Shown here: one piece after another, positions 26,203-34,280 of the stretch
Layout: every line of letters starts with the position of its first letter
Position numbering within the stretch: position 1 is the stretch's first letter
Source: an uncultured Odoribacter sp.
GTDB lineage: Bacteria > Bacteroidota > Bacteroidia > Bacteroidales > Marinifilaceae
Assembly: GCA_910578985.1 (NCBI GenBank)
Contig: CAJTSF010000002.1
Coordinates: forward strand, 62,001 to 126,000
Direction of reading: 5' to 3'
Length of the DNA: 64,000 bases
The notes under the pieces: generated by a model
Databases searched by the model: none
Seen by the model: the letters and a program-made list of their open reading frames with translations, nothing else
Told to the model about the DNA's origin: nothing
Translations under genes and position numbers: made by a program

Positions 26203-28329
26203 ATGAAATATTTACTATTGACATTGATCGGAGTTACCATGATGCTTAACTCAAAAGCCCAAAACAAAGTGCTGACCATGGAAGAGGCGGTGCTGGGCTA
26301 CCCACTCTATCCGAAGAACCTCCATGTGCAATGGCAGGGCGACCGGAACGTCTTCACCTACATCGACGGCACCGCCCTGACGGGCGAAAACGCCGCCGAC
26401 GGCACCCAAACCGTGCTGCTGACGCTCGACGAACTGAACCGGATTCTGAATGCCGACCTGAAAGGCTGGGGACAATACAGCTGGAAGAACGCCCGCACGC
26501 TGGTCATCCACCGCGAAGGCAAGCGCTATGAAATCGACATTGAGAAAAAAGCCGTCTCCCAACTATTCCCGCTCGCCAAGGGAGCGCAGAACGTCACCTC
26601 CAACGGCGGCAGCCTCGTGGCATACACCAAAGGCAACAACCTCTACTACATGGACGCCAACGGCAACGAGTTCGCCGTGACCGCCGACCGTGCCCCGGGC
26701 ATCGTCAATGGGCAGATCGTCAGTCGGAACGAATTCGGCATTGACGGCGGCATCTTCTGGTCGCCGGACGGAAAGCAACTGGCGTTCTACCGCAAGGACG
26801 AAAGCCAGGTAGGCACCTTCCCCCTTCTCGACATCAACAGCCGCACCGGTTCCCTGCGTGAAATCAGATACCCGATGGCAGGCATGAAATCCGAGCAGGT
26901 CAGCGTGGGCGTGTACGACATCGCCTCCGGCAAGACCGTCTTCCTTGAAGCGGACGACTTCGGACGCGAGCAATACCTCACCAACGTAGCCTGGCATCCC
27001 GGCTCCGGCTCGCTCTACATCCAGGTGCTCGACCGTGCCCAAAAGCACATGCACCTCAACCGCTACTGTGCCCGCACGGGACGCCTCATGAAAACCCTCC
27101 TCACGGAACAGAACGAAGCCACCTACGTGGAGCCGCAGACCCCCGTAGTATTCCTGAAAAACGACCCCTCGCGCTTCATCTACCGCACCAACAACCGTGA
27201 CGGCTACTTCAGCCTCTACTTAGTGGACGCCGAGAGCGGCAAGGTGCTGAAACGCCTGACGGAGACAGATGCCGACGTGGCACTCGCCGGACAGGACGGA
27301 AAAACCGTCTACTACACCTCCGCCGAGGTCAGCCCCGTGGACAACCACCTCTTCCGCGTGGACATCAAGTCCGGCAAGAAAACCCGGCTCACCCGCGCCG
27401 AGGGCTGGCACAACATCTCCATGAGCGCCGGCACGGCTTACTTCATCGACAGCTACAGTAGCCTCCGCGTGCCGCGCGTCATCAACGTGGTGCGGAACGA
27501 CGGGAAAATCATGAAAGAACTGCTGAAAGCGGAGAATCCCGTGAAGGACTACAACTTCGGTGAAATCACCATGGGCACGGTGAAAACCGCGGACGGTCAA
27601 TTTGACAACTATTACCGCCTCATCAAGCCCATGAACTTCGACCCTTCCCAAAAATACCCGACCATCGTCTATGTCTACGGCGGTCCCCACTCCCAAATGG
27701 TCAAAAACACCTGGCTGGCTGAACTGCGCCGGTGGGAAATGTACATGGCACAGCACGGTTACGTCGTTTTCGTCATGGACAACCGCGGCACCTCCAACCG
27801 CGGGGCGGCATTCGAAAAAGCCATCCACGGGCAGTGCGGGCAGGCGGAAATGGCGGACCAGATGGAAGGCATCAAATTCCTCCAATCCCTCCCCTACGTG
27901 GACAGCGAGCGCATCGGCGTGCACGGCTGGAGCTACGGCGGGTTCATGACCATTTCCCTTATCACCAACCACCCCGAAGTATTCAAAGTAGCAGTGGCGG
28001 GCGGTCCCGTCATCGACTGGAAATGGTATGAAGTGATGTACGGCGAGCGCTACATGGGCTCTCCCCACACCAACGCCGCCGGCTACGAGAAAGTCAGCCT
28101 CATCCGCAAAGCGAAAGACCTGAAAGGCAAGCTCCTCATCTGCCAGGGAGCCGTGGACAACGTCGTTGTATGGGAACACAGCCTGAGCTTCATCCGCGAG
28201 TGCATCAAGAACAACGTCCAGGTGGACTACTTCCCCTACCCTTGTGCCGAACACAATGTGATGGGCAAAGACCGCATCCACCTCATGCAGAAAGTCACCG
28301 ACTACTTCGAAGACTACCTCAAACGGTAA
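26203..28329 (+). CDS. Secreted dipeptidyl peptidase IV (S9 family)
   Basis: The 708-residue protein has a signal peptide (cleavage about KAQ, residue 20), a beta-propeller (about 30-450) and an alpha/beta hydrolase C-terminus. The catalytic triad is Ser577 (GWSYGG), Asp652 (GAVDNVV) and His684 (CAEHNV). It resembles Bacteroidota DPP IV, which removes X-Pro dipeptides in the periplasm and so feeds peptide use. It sits after the nitrilase gene and before a strong intrinsic terminator. Length is typical. Confidence 0.95.
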   Translation: MKYLLLTLIGVTMMLNSKAQNKVLTMEEAVLGYPLYPKNLHVQWQGDRNVFTYIDGTALTGENAADGTQTVLLTLDELNRILNADLKGWGQYSWKNARTLVIHREGKRYEIDIEKKAVSQLFPLAKGAQNVTSNGGSLVAYTKGNNLYYMDANGNEFAVTADRAPGIVNGQIVSRNEFGIDGGIFWSPDGKQLAFYRKDESQVGTFPLLDINSRTGSLREIRYPMAGMKSEQVSVGVYDIASGKTVFLEADDFGREQYLTNVAWHPGSGSLYIQVLDRAQKHMHLNRYCARTGRLMKTLLTEQNEATYVEPQTPVVFLKNDPSRFIYRTNNRDGYFSLYLVDAESGKVLKRLTETDADVALAGQDGKTVYYTSAEVSPVDNHLFRVDIKSGKKTRLTRAEGWHNISMSAGTAYFIDSYSSLRVPRVINVVRNDGKIMKELLKAENPVKDYNFGEITMGTVKTADGQFDNYYRLIKPMNFDPSQKYPTIVYVYGGPHSQMVKNTWLAELRRWEMYMAQHGYVVFVMDNRGTSNRGAAFEKAIHGQCGQAEMADQMEGIKFLQSLPYVDSERIGVHGWSYGGFMTISLITNHPEVFKVAVAGGPVIDWKWYEVMYGERYMGSPHTNAAGYEKVSLIRKAKDLKGKLLICQGAVDNVVVWEHSLSFIRECIKNNVQVDYFPYPCAEHNVMGKDRIHLMQKVTDYFEDYLKR

Positions 28330-28333
28330 AAAG

Positions 28334-28363
28334 AAACGGGGCGTACCGAACGCCCCGTTTTTT
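28334..28363 (+). terminator. Intrinsic terminator after the DPP IV gene
   Basis: Ten-base stem AAACGGGGCG / CGCCCCGTTT, 7-base loop, T run to 28363. It begins 5 bases after the stop codon. It could also act from the opposite side. Confidence 0.9.
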
Positions 28364-28372
28364 CATAGATGC

Positions 28373-28421
28373 CAAGACCCACGGGTCTTGACCGGAGGGC
28401 GGGAACCGACGTTCCCGCCCT
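28373..28421. terminator. Two further hairpins between the DPP IV and GltD-like genes
   Basis: An 8-base stem CAAGACCC / GGGTCTTG (28373-28390, 2-base loop) and an 11-base stem AGGGCGGGAAC / GTTCCCGCCCT (28396-28421, 4-base loop). The second lies 6 bases past the end of the leftward GltD-like gene. A T-rich tract follows on the plus side only, so the leftward gene may end by this hairpin plus the shared terminator at 28334. Confidence 0.6.
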
Positions 28422-28426
28422 TTCGT

Positions 28427-30709
28427 TTACGCTTTGAACTGCTCGTCCATGTGAGCGGCAGCCCGTCGTCCGTCCCCCATGGCGAGAATCACCGTGGCGC
28501 CACCGCGCACGATGTCGCCGCCGGCATAAAACTCCGGCAGGTTCGAACGCATCGTCTCGTCGTTCACCACAATGGTACCCTTCTTCGACAGCTCCAGTCC
28601 GGCAATCGACCGCGGCACAATCGGGTTCGGCGACACGCCCACCGCCACGACCACCACGTCCGCGTCGATGAGATACTCGCTCCCCTCCACAGCCACCGGC
28701 TTGCGGCGCCCGCTGGCATCCGGCTCTCCCAACTCCATCTTCTGCACGCGCACCTGCTTCACATATCCGCGCTCGTCCTTCACATACTCCACCGGATTCG
28801 TCAGCGTCAGGAACTCGCACCCCTCCTCCTTCGCATGCTTCACCTCCTCCAGACGCGCCGGCATCTCCTCCTCGCTGCGGCGGTAAACGATCATCGCCCG
28901 CTCCGCCCCCAGCCGCTTGGCGGTACGCACGGAGTCCATCGCCGTATTTCCGCCGCCGACCACCACCACATTCTTCCCTCTGTAGACCGGAGTATCCGAA
29001 AACTCGTTGTCCGCCCCCATCAGGTTCACGCGCGTGAGGTACTCATTCGAAGACAGCACCCCGTTGGCATTCTCGCCGGGAATATTCATAAAATTGGGCA
29101 ATCCCGCGCCGGAAGCCACATAAAAACCGCGGAAACCCTCCTTCTTCAGGTTCTCCACGCTGTCCGTCATCCCGACGATAAAGTTCGTCACGAACTTCAC
29201 GCCCATCTTCTTCAAATTATCGATTTCCACGTCCACGATGCGGTTCGGCAGGCGGAACTCCGGGATGCCGTACTTCAGCACGCCCCCGATTTCATGCAAC
29301 GCCTCGAACACCGTCACGTCATACCCTTTCTTGATCATATCGCCCGCGAACGACAGCCCCGAAGGACCCGAACCGATGACGGCAATCTTGATGCCGTTCG
29401 GCGCCTCCACCTCTGGGATGGCAATCTGCCCCGACTCTCGCTCGAAATCGGCGGCGAAACGCTCCAGGTAGCCGATAGCCACCGGCGCTTTCTTCATCTT
29501 CTGCAAATAAAAACACTTCGACTCGCACTGCTTCTCCTGCGGGCACACCCGTCCGCACACAGCCGGCAGGGCGCTCGTCCTTTTCAGCACCGCCGCCGCC
29601 TCCAGGAACTCCCCGCGCTCGATGTTCTTGATGAACCCCGGAATATCGATGCCCACCGGGCATCCCTCCATACACGTCGGGTTCGCGCAGTCCTGGCAAC
29701 GGGTAGCCTCCCGCATCGCCATCTCCTTCGTCAGTCCCGTATTCACCTCTAAGCGCTGGCTCGTGATACGCTCCGCAGGCGTGCGCTCCGGCATCGCCAC
29801 GCGCTCGATTTCCGTACGCTCCTTCGCCTTCACCTTCTCGCGCAGTTCCTTGCGCCATTCCGCATTGCGGTCGCTTGCCGAACAGGCGCAATGGCTCTGG
29901 AAACTCTCCAACTTCTCCGTCTCCACCGGCTTGAAACCGCCCAGACGCAACATCATCTCATCGAAATCTATCTCATGCGCGTCGAACTCCGGCCCGTCCA
30001 CGCACGTAAAGCGCGTCCGTCCCCCCACCGTCACGCGGCAGGCGCCGCACATCCCCGTTCCGTCCACCATCAGGGCGTTCAAGCTCGCGATGGTCGGTAT
30101 ATTATGCTTGCGGGTCAGCAATTCGCAGAACTTCATCATAATAGCAGGACCGATGGTCACACACAAATCCACCTTCTCCCGCGCGATCACCTCCTCCATG
30201 CCTGCCGTCACCACCCCTTTCTTCCCGTACGAACCGTCGTCCGTCATGACAATCACCTCGTCCGACGTCTCCCGCACCTCCTTCTCCAGAATAATCAACT
30301 CCTTGCTCCTTGCCGCGAGCACGCTGACAACACGGTTGCCCGCCTCCTTGAACGCCCGGATGATGGGCAGCAGCGGAGCCACGCCGACCCCGCCCCCGCA
30401 GGCGAGCACGGTGCCCACCTTCTCGATGTGCGTCGGTTTGCCGAGCGGTCCCACGAGGTCCGTGATATAATCCCCCTCCTTCAAGTCGCACAACTTCGTC
30501 GAGGAGACCCCCATCTTCTGCACCACAAGCGTGATGGTACCCTTTTCCACATCCGCGTCGGAAATCGTCAGCGGCATGCGTTCCCCCTTCTCCCCCACGC
30601 GCACGATGACAAAATTGCCCGGCTTGCGCGAACGCGCGATCAGCGGCGCTTCCACCACCAATTGCACCACGCGTTCGGAGAAATACGTCTTTTTAACTAT
30701 CTTATTCAT
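28427..30709 (-). CDS. Fused NfnAB/SudAB-type FAD oxidoreductase (FNR subunit + GltD-like subunit)
   Basis: The 760-residue protein joins two parts usually encoded by two genes. Residues 1-280 are a ferredoxin-NADP reductase-like subunit with LACGGGVGVAPLLPI and a [2Fe-2S] site MCGACRVTVGGRTRFTC. Residues 300-760 are GltD-like, with [4Fe-4S] cysteine sets CQDCANPTCMEGC and CGRVCPQEKQCESKC, FAD loop IGSGPSGLSFAGD and NADPH loop VVGGGNTAMDSVRTAKRLG. Such fusions occur in Bacteroidota and are annotated as DHOD B/glutamate synthase; the true role (electron bifurcation, sulfide dehydrogenase or glutamate synthase) is not settled by sequence. No gltB is adjacent. A good promoter lies upstream. Confidence 0.9.
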   Translation of the reverse strand: MNKIVKKTYFSERVVQLVVEAPLIARSRKPGNFVIVRVGEKGERMPLTISDADVEKGTITLVVQKMGVSSTKLCDLKEGDYITDLVGPLGKPTHIEKVGTVLACGGGVGVAPLLPIIRAFKEAGNRVVSVLAARSKELIILEKEVRETSDEVIVMTDDGSYGKKGVVTAGMEEVIAREKVDLCVTIGPAIMMKFCELLTRKHNIPTIASLNALMVDGTGMCGACRVTVGGRTRFTCVDGPEFDAHEIDFDEMMLRLGGFKPVETEKLESFQSHCACSASDRNAEWRKELREKVKAKERTEIERVAMPERTPAERITSQRLEVNTGLTKEMAMREATRCQDCANPTCMEGCPVGIDIPGFIKNIERGEFLEAAAVLKRTSALPAVCGRVCPQEKQCESKCFYLQKMKKAPVAIGYLERFAADFERESGQIAIPEVEAPNGIKIAVIGSGPSGLSFAGDMIKKGYDVTVFEALHEIGGVLKYGIPEFRLPNRIVDVEIDNLKKMGVKFVTNFIVGMTDSVENLKKEGFRGFYVASGAGLPNFMNIPGENANGVLSSNEYLTRVNLMGADNEFSDTPVYRGKNVVVVGGGNTAMDSVRTAKRLGAERAMIVYRRSEEEMPARLEEVKHAKEEGCEFLTLTNPVEYVKDERGYVKQVRVQKMELGEPDASGRRKPVAVEGSEYLIDADVVVVAVGVSPNPIVPRSIAGLELSKKGTIVVNDETMRSNLPEFYAGGDIVRGGATVILAMGDGRRAAAHMDEQFKA

Positions 30710-30755
30710 CTCAGATATTATTGGTTATTGTGATTCTACCCTTCACTTCGTGCCA

Positions 30756-30786
30756 CAAAATTACACTCTATTTCGGCACGAACAAC
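30756..30786 (-). promoter_or_regulatory. Promoter of the GltD-like gene
   Basis: On the minus strand GTTG (30783-30786) then 19 bases then TAATTTTG (30756-30763). The -7 box fits TAnnTTTG; the -33 differs from TTTG by one base. Confidence 0.65.
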
Positions 30787-30815
30787 GATTTAACAGAAAA
30801 TTAAACGAAAATACC

Positions 30816-30823
30816 TATATTTG
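30816..30823 (+). promoter_or_regulatory. -7 element (TATATTTG) before the SUI1 gene
   Basis: TATATTTG fits TAnnTTTG, 28 bases before the ATG at 30851. No convincing -33 box. Confidence 0.5.
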
Positions 30824-30850
30824 TGATTTCATTAAGAAAACGGAAAACAC

Positions 30851-31186
30851 ATGAAAACATCCGACAAGAAAAACCGCGTGAACGTGGTCTATTCCACCAA
30901 CCCCGACTACGTCTACCAATACGCCTCCCAAGAAGAGGCGGCGACCCTTCCCCCCGACCGCCAGGACCTTCGTGTGGCGCTCGACTCCAAACAGCGCAAA
31001 GGCAAGACCGTCACCCTCGTCACCGGCTTCATCGGCACTGACGACGACCTCAAGGAACTTGCCAAACTCCTCAAGAACAAATGCGGCGTCGGCGGCTCCG
31101 CCAAAGACGGGGAAATCATCATCCAAGGGGAAGTCAAAGAAAAAGTGATTGCCATCCTTCGTGCGGCGGGCTACCGGTGCCGGTAG
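30851..31186 (+). CDS. SUI1/eIF1-like translation factor
   Basis: The 111-residue protein has a flexible N-terminus (about 1-40) and a SUI1 fold at about 45-111: RKGKTVTLVTGFIGTDDDLKELAKLLKNKCGVGGSAKDGEIIIQGEVKEKVIAIL. The GVGGS-KDG-EIIIQG pattern is the YciH/eIF1 signature. In bacteria its role in start-codon selection is uncertain. It stands alone, with its own -7 element, and converges on miaA with a 7-base gap. Confidence 0.9.
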   Translation: MKTSDKKNRVNVVYSTNPDYVYQYASQEEAATLPPDRQDLRVALDSKQRKGKTVTLVTGFIGTDDDLKELAKLLKNKCGVGGSAKDGEIIIQGEVKEKVIAILRAAGYRCR

Positions 31187-31193
31187 GCATCCG

Positions 31194-32096
31194 TCACCCC
31201 GGCAACTGCTCCTCCAGGAAACGCTCCAGCCCCACCGTGTCATCGGGGTGGAACCATCGGATGTCATCATCGCGGCGGAACCACGACAACTGCTTGCGGG
31301 CATAACGGCGCGTATTGCGCTTGATGAGCCGCACCGCCTCCGCATAATCCGTCCGCCCCTCGAAATAAGCGAACAACTCCTTGTACCCCACCGTATTCAA
31401 CGCATTCAACCCCCGCAGCGGGAACAGCCCCCTCGCCTCCTCCTCCAACCCCTCCTCCAGCATCGCTTCCACGCGGCGGTCGATGCGCCCGTACAACTCC
31501 TCCCGGTCACGCTCCAACCCCACGCGCACGATGCGGAACTCCCGTTCCTTCCGCCGATGCGTGCGCAACGACGAATAAGGCACCCCCGCCATCCGGCACA
31601 CCTCCACCGCATGCAACACCCGCTTCGCATTGTTCAGGTCCACCTCCCCGTAAAACACCGGGTCCAGCTCCCGCAACATCCCGCGGATACGCTCCAGCCC
31701 CTCCCGCTCGTACACCTCCGTCAGCTCCCGCCGCAACTCCGGCGCAATGGTCGGAATATCATCGATGCCCTTGCACACGGCGTCAATATACAGCATCGAC
31801 CCGCCCGTCATCACCACCACATCCCGCTCCGCGAACAACCTCCGGATGCACGCCAGCGCCTCCGTCTCATACTGCCATGAATTGTAATACTCCCTCACCG
31901 AACGCGTGCGGACAAAATAATGCGGCACCGCCGCCAACTGCTCCTCCGACGGGACAGCGGTCCCGATGCGCATCTCGCGGTATATCTGCCGCGAATCGCA
32001 CGAAACCACCGCCGTTCCGTAACGCCGCGCCACGCCGACACTCCAATCCGTCTTGCCCACCCCCGTGGGCCCCAATATCACCAAAAGAGTCTTCAA
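31194..32096 (-). CDS. miaA: tRNA dimethylallyltransferase
   Basis: The 300-residue enzyme adds a dimethylallyl group to A37 of tRNAs reading UNN codons. The P-loop GPTGVGKT is at 9-16, with VVSCDSRQIYREMRIGTAVP and GGSMLYIDAVCKGIDDIP downstream and RYARKQLSWFRRDDDIRW near the C-terminus. The start codon appears to be TTG: it alone places the usual MKTLLVILGPTG opening, and no ATG is in frame between it and residue 47, nor in the 30 bases upstream. The 5' end lies 19 bases from the next gene's stop. Confidence 0.95.
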   Translation of the reverse strand: MKTLLVILGPTGVGKTDWSVGVARRYGTAVVSCDSRQIYREMRIGTAVPSEEQLAAVPHYFVRTRSVREYYNSWQYETEALACIRRLFAERDVVVMTGGSMLYIDAVCKGIDDIPTIAPELRRELTEVYEREGLERIRGMLRELDPVFYGEVDLNNAKRVLHAVEVCRMAGVPYSSLRTHRRKEREFRIVRVGLERDREELYGRIDRRVEAMLEEGLEEEARGLFPLRGLNALNTVGYKELFAYFEGRTDYAEAVRLIKRNTRRYARKQLSWFRRDDDIRWFHPDDTVGLERFLEEQLPG

Positions 32097-32115
32097 GGGC
32101 GGAAACGCATACAGG

Positions 32116-32772
32116 TTACAACTTATCTATATAATCATCCAGGCTCTCGAACCGATCGTTGAACCCGTCGCTATAATCATCATCCGCATACTCATCCTCC
32201 TCGTCCCCGAACCCGAAATCATCGTCATCCCCCCCCCTTCTCCTCCGTCCGCGCCCGTACGAGGAATCTCCTCCCCCGAACTCGTCCATGAAACTCTCGT
32301 CGTACGCCCCCTCCTCCGGGTCCTCGTCATACGCCCAATCCTCCTCCGGGTCGTAGCTCGTCTGCTTCGGCAGCGGACCCTCGCACAACAGGCACAGGGG
32401 CATCACCGCCGACGAATCCCCCACATACTCCCCGGCGTACTCCACCTTCAGATACCCGTCCGAGAAGAAATCATACACATACTCCAACTCCAGGCAATGG
32501 GCATTCACAATCTCGTTGATTTTCGTCCCCTCCATCACCAGCGTCGCCGCCCCCCCCTCCTCGTCCCCCAGGCTCATCTCCATGAGGGCGATCTCCCGGC
32601 AACGGTTCCCCATCCGGTCTATCTCGAAGAAAGACGCCATCTGCGAGGCATCCAACCCGAAGGTCTCCACCATCAAATCGTGCAACTGCTGGAAAGTCTG
32701 TTCCGCGTCGATAGCCATCTCGCACCGGAACTCGGAATGGTCCGGCTGGCTGATTTCAAATTTGTAATTCAT
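32116..32772 (-). CDS. Plasmid pRiA4b ORF-3-like protein with acidic tail
   Basis: The 218-residue protein has a pRiA4b ORF-3-like domain at about 1-140: KFEISQPDHSEFRCEMAIDAEQTFQQLHDLMVETFGLDASQMASFFEID, a pattern known in plasmid- and transposon-linked proteins. From 140 on it is very acidic (clusters of D and E with Gly/Arg), so probably disordered. A run of nine G on the coding strand (plus-strand C run 32229-32237) lies just before the acidic part. It is 20 bases upstream of the class V aminotransferase stop. No mobile element is visible beside it, so it looks chromosomal and resident. Confidence 0.82.
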   Translation of the reverse strand: MNYKFEISQPDHSEFRCEMAIDAEQTFQQLHDLMVETFGLDASQMASFFEIDRMGNRCREIALMEMSLGDEEGGAATLVMEGTKINEIVNAHCLELEYVYDFFSDGYLKVEYAGEYVGDSSAVMPLCLLCEGPLPKQTSYDPEEDWAYDEDPEEGAYDESFMDEFGGGDSSYGRGRRRRGGDDDDFGFGDEEDEYADDDYSDGFNDRFESLDDYIDKL

Positions 32773-32792
32773 ATCTTGGTTCCATTAAACGT

Positions 32793-33881
32793 TTACTTCC
32801 GTATCACCTCCTCCAGCACATCCATCGCCTCCTTCACCAGATTCATGTTCGCCTGCGTCCCCATGTGCCCGATGCGGAACACCTCCCCCTCCAGGCACCC
32901 GTAATTTCCCCCCATGACCACCCCCTCCGCGCGCAGCCTCCCGTCGAGCGTCTTCCAATCCATGTGGTCCGGCACCACCACCGCCGTCACTGTCGGCGAC
33001 GGCACCGCCCCCGGCGCCGGATACAGCCGCAGCCCCATCTCCGTCACCCTTCCCCGGCAATACTCCGCCACCCTTCTGTGCCGCTCCGCCGCCTTCCCCA
33101 CGCCCTCCTCCAGGAGCAACTCGCACGCCCGGTGCAACTGCGCCGTCCCCTGCCAATAAGGCGTATAGGGGAAATACGCGTCCCTCACCGCCGTGCGGAA
33201 AGGCAACAGCGCGTCATACCCCGCATACCCCACCTCCTCCGCCACCTCCCACGCCCGCCCGCTCACCGACAGGAACGCCATCGACGCCGGCGCCGACAGG
33301 CACTTCTGCGTCCCTCCCAGGCAAAGGTCCACCCCCCACTCGTCCACCCGCACGTCGCTCCCCCCGATGCCCGACACGGCATCCACATAGAGGAGCGGCA
33401 CCCCGTACTTCTCCTTCAACCGCCCCACCTCCTCCACCGGGTTCATCGTCCCGCTGGGCGTCTCGTTCTGCACCATTGTAATCATCTTCGGACGGAACTC
33501 GCGCACCGCCTCCTCAATCAGCCCGAAATCCGACAGCGTCTCGTCGAACCCGAAGCCCACCGTGCGCACCTCGCACCCGATGCTCTCCGCCATGCACCCC
33601 ATCCCGTACCCGAACAGCCCCGTCGAGAGCGCCAGCACGCGGTCTCCCGCCCGAAGGCAGCTCTTCATCGCCCCCCACAGGGCGAGCATCCCCTCGCCCG
33701 TCTGCAACACCACGTCGCCCTTCGTCCCCATCGCCTCGGCGAGCATGCCCGTCGTGGCGGCGTACAATTCCACGTAATCCCCCTCCAGGTCGGCGGAACC
33801 ATAGTTCACCATGCCCGCCTCCAGCACCTCGCGGGACACGGAGGTGGGTCCCGGCACCATCGGTATTCGATATACTTTCAT
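32793..33881 (-). CDS. Class V aminotransferase (alanine--glyoxylate aminotransferase family)
   Basis: The 362-residue PLP enzyme begins MKVYRIPMVPGPTSVSREVLEAGMVNYGS, typical of serine-pyruvate/alanine-glyoxylate aminotransferases. The PLP lysine is in LCLGGTQKCLSAPASMAFLS near residue 195, and VQNETPSGTMNPVEEVG lies before it. It may deaminate serine or alanine or act on phosphonates; adjacent genes do not decide. It is not next to hydroxypyruvate reductase genes. It has a -7 element 23 bases upstream and diverges from rsfS across a 400-base gap. Confidence 0.92.
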   Translation of the reverse strand: MKVYRIPMVPGPTSVSREVLEAGMVNYGSADLEGDYVELYAATTGMLAEAMGTKGDVVLQTGEGMLALWGAMKSCLRAGDRVLALSTGLFGYGMGCMAESIGCEVRTVGFGFDETLSDFGLIEEAVREFRPKMITMVQNETPSGTMNPVEEVGRLKEKYGVPLLYVDAVSGIGGSDVRVDEWGVDLCLGGTQKCLSAPASMAFLSVSGRAWEVAEEVGYAGYDALLPFRTAVRDAYFPYTPYWQGTAQLHRACELLLEEGVGKAAERHRRVAEYCRGRVTEMGLRLYPAPGAVPSPTVTAVVVPDHMDWKTLDGRLRAEGVVMGGNYGCLEGEVFRIGHMGTQANMNLVKEAMDVLEEVIRK

Positions 33882-33903
33882 TGACTTTCGTTTTTAACTC
33901 CGG

Positions 33904-33911
33904 CAAATCTA
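33904..33911 (-). promoter_or_regulatory. -7 element (TAGATTTG) of the aminotransferase gene
   Basis: On the minus strand TAGATTTG fits TAnnTTTG, 23 bases before the ATG at 33881. TTTG is present on that strand at 33924-33927, but only 12 bases away. Confidence 0.5.
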
Positions 33912-34019
33912 TAAAAGAATCCTCAAATATCCCCATCCCAACGAAAATCTTTTTCAAATCCTCCTACCCCCTATCCAACCCCTTATATTCTCCTATTCAA
34001 GTCATAGGTACGGCTAAGG

Positions 34020-34110
34020 TCGTGGTATGCTTCCGGTAGGGTTACGCTATTGGAGCATACGGTAACCTTACCGGAACCTTACTGTAACCTTACCGGAGCC
34101 TACCGGTTGA
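34020..34110. repeat. Cluster of degenerate 10-12-base repeats (CCGGTAAGGTT on the minus strand)
   Basis: The 14-base unit GTAACCTTACCGGA occurs at 34062-34075 and 34084-34097 (22-base period). Related partial copies are CCGGTAGGGTTAC (34033-34045, opposite sense), GGAACCTTACTG in between and CCTACCGG. The first reverse copy pairs with either forward copy, giving alternative hairpins. Confidence 0.6.
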
Positions 34111-34168
34111 ATAGGAGTTCATCAGGTATTCATCGGGTGTTTGCCCGAATATATCAAAAATCATGCAT

Positions 34169-34198
34169 AAAAAACGAGGGATTACTCCCTCGTTTTTT
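34169..34198. terminator. Strong bidirectional intrinsic terminator
   Basis: Perfect 13-base arms AAAAAACGAGGGA / TCCCTCGTTTTTT with a TTAC loop. A T tract follows in both directions. It lies 50 bases before the rsfS promoter and ends no known rightward gene. Confidence 0.85.
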
Positions 34199-34224
34199 GT
34201 CTATCCATACAACTGCACCAAAAA

Positions 34225-34255
34225 TTTGTCAGAAGCGAAAAACTCGCTATCTTTG
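34225..34255 (+). promoter_or_regulatory. Bacteroidota promoter of rsfS
   Basis: TTTG (34225-34228), 19 bases, TATCTTTG (34248-34255): an exact match to the consensus, 25 bases before the rsfS ATG. It probably drives rsfS-ftsH-cdsA-psd-panB. Confidence 0.88.
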
Positions 34256-34280
34256 CACAGCGAAATATGCAATATGAGTT

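Larger units (their letters stand above)
33912..34198 (+). ncRNA. Possible small RNA: hairpin plus intrinsic terminator in a 400-base gap
   Basis: No credible ORF is seen between the divergent aminotransferase and rsfS genes. The gap holds a strong hairpin (34031-34076), a cluster of CCGGTAAGGTT-like repeats and a textbook terminator (34169-34198) that no known rightward gene needs. These fit a rightward small RNA with its end at about 34198. The start is not defined: no TAnnTTTG box was found on the plus strand upstream. Treat limits as approximate; a leader or repeat element is also possible. Confidence 0.3.

Noticed and set aside
31149..31880. A 243-codon rightward ORF opposite miaA
   Set aside because: Antisense shadow of miaA; low-complexity His/Arg/Leu/Pro, no domain.
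32116..32772. Mobile-element gene (pRiA4b/IS1096 passenger)
   Set aside because: The family name suggests plasmid or IS origin, but no transposase, terminal repeats or plasmid genes are nearby.
32865..33884. A 339-codon rightward ORF opposite the aminotransferase gene
   Set aside because: It is an antisense shadow of a GC-rich gene: Pro/Arg/His-rich, no domain, and the minus-strand enzyme is clear.
34020..34110. CRISPR-like array
   Set aside because: Units are too short (10-14 bases), degenerate and with no unique spacers; no cas genes are present.
34050..34277. A 75-codon ORF upstream of rsfS
   Set aside because: It runs through the hairpin, terminator and promoter, with no conserved-looking composition.
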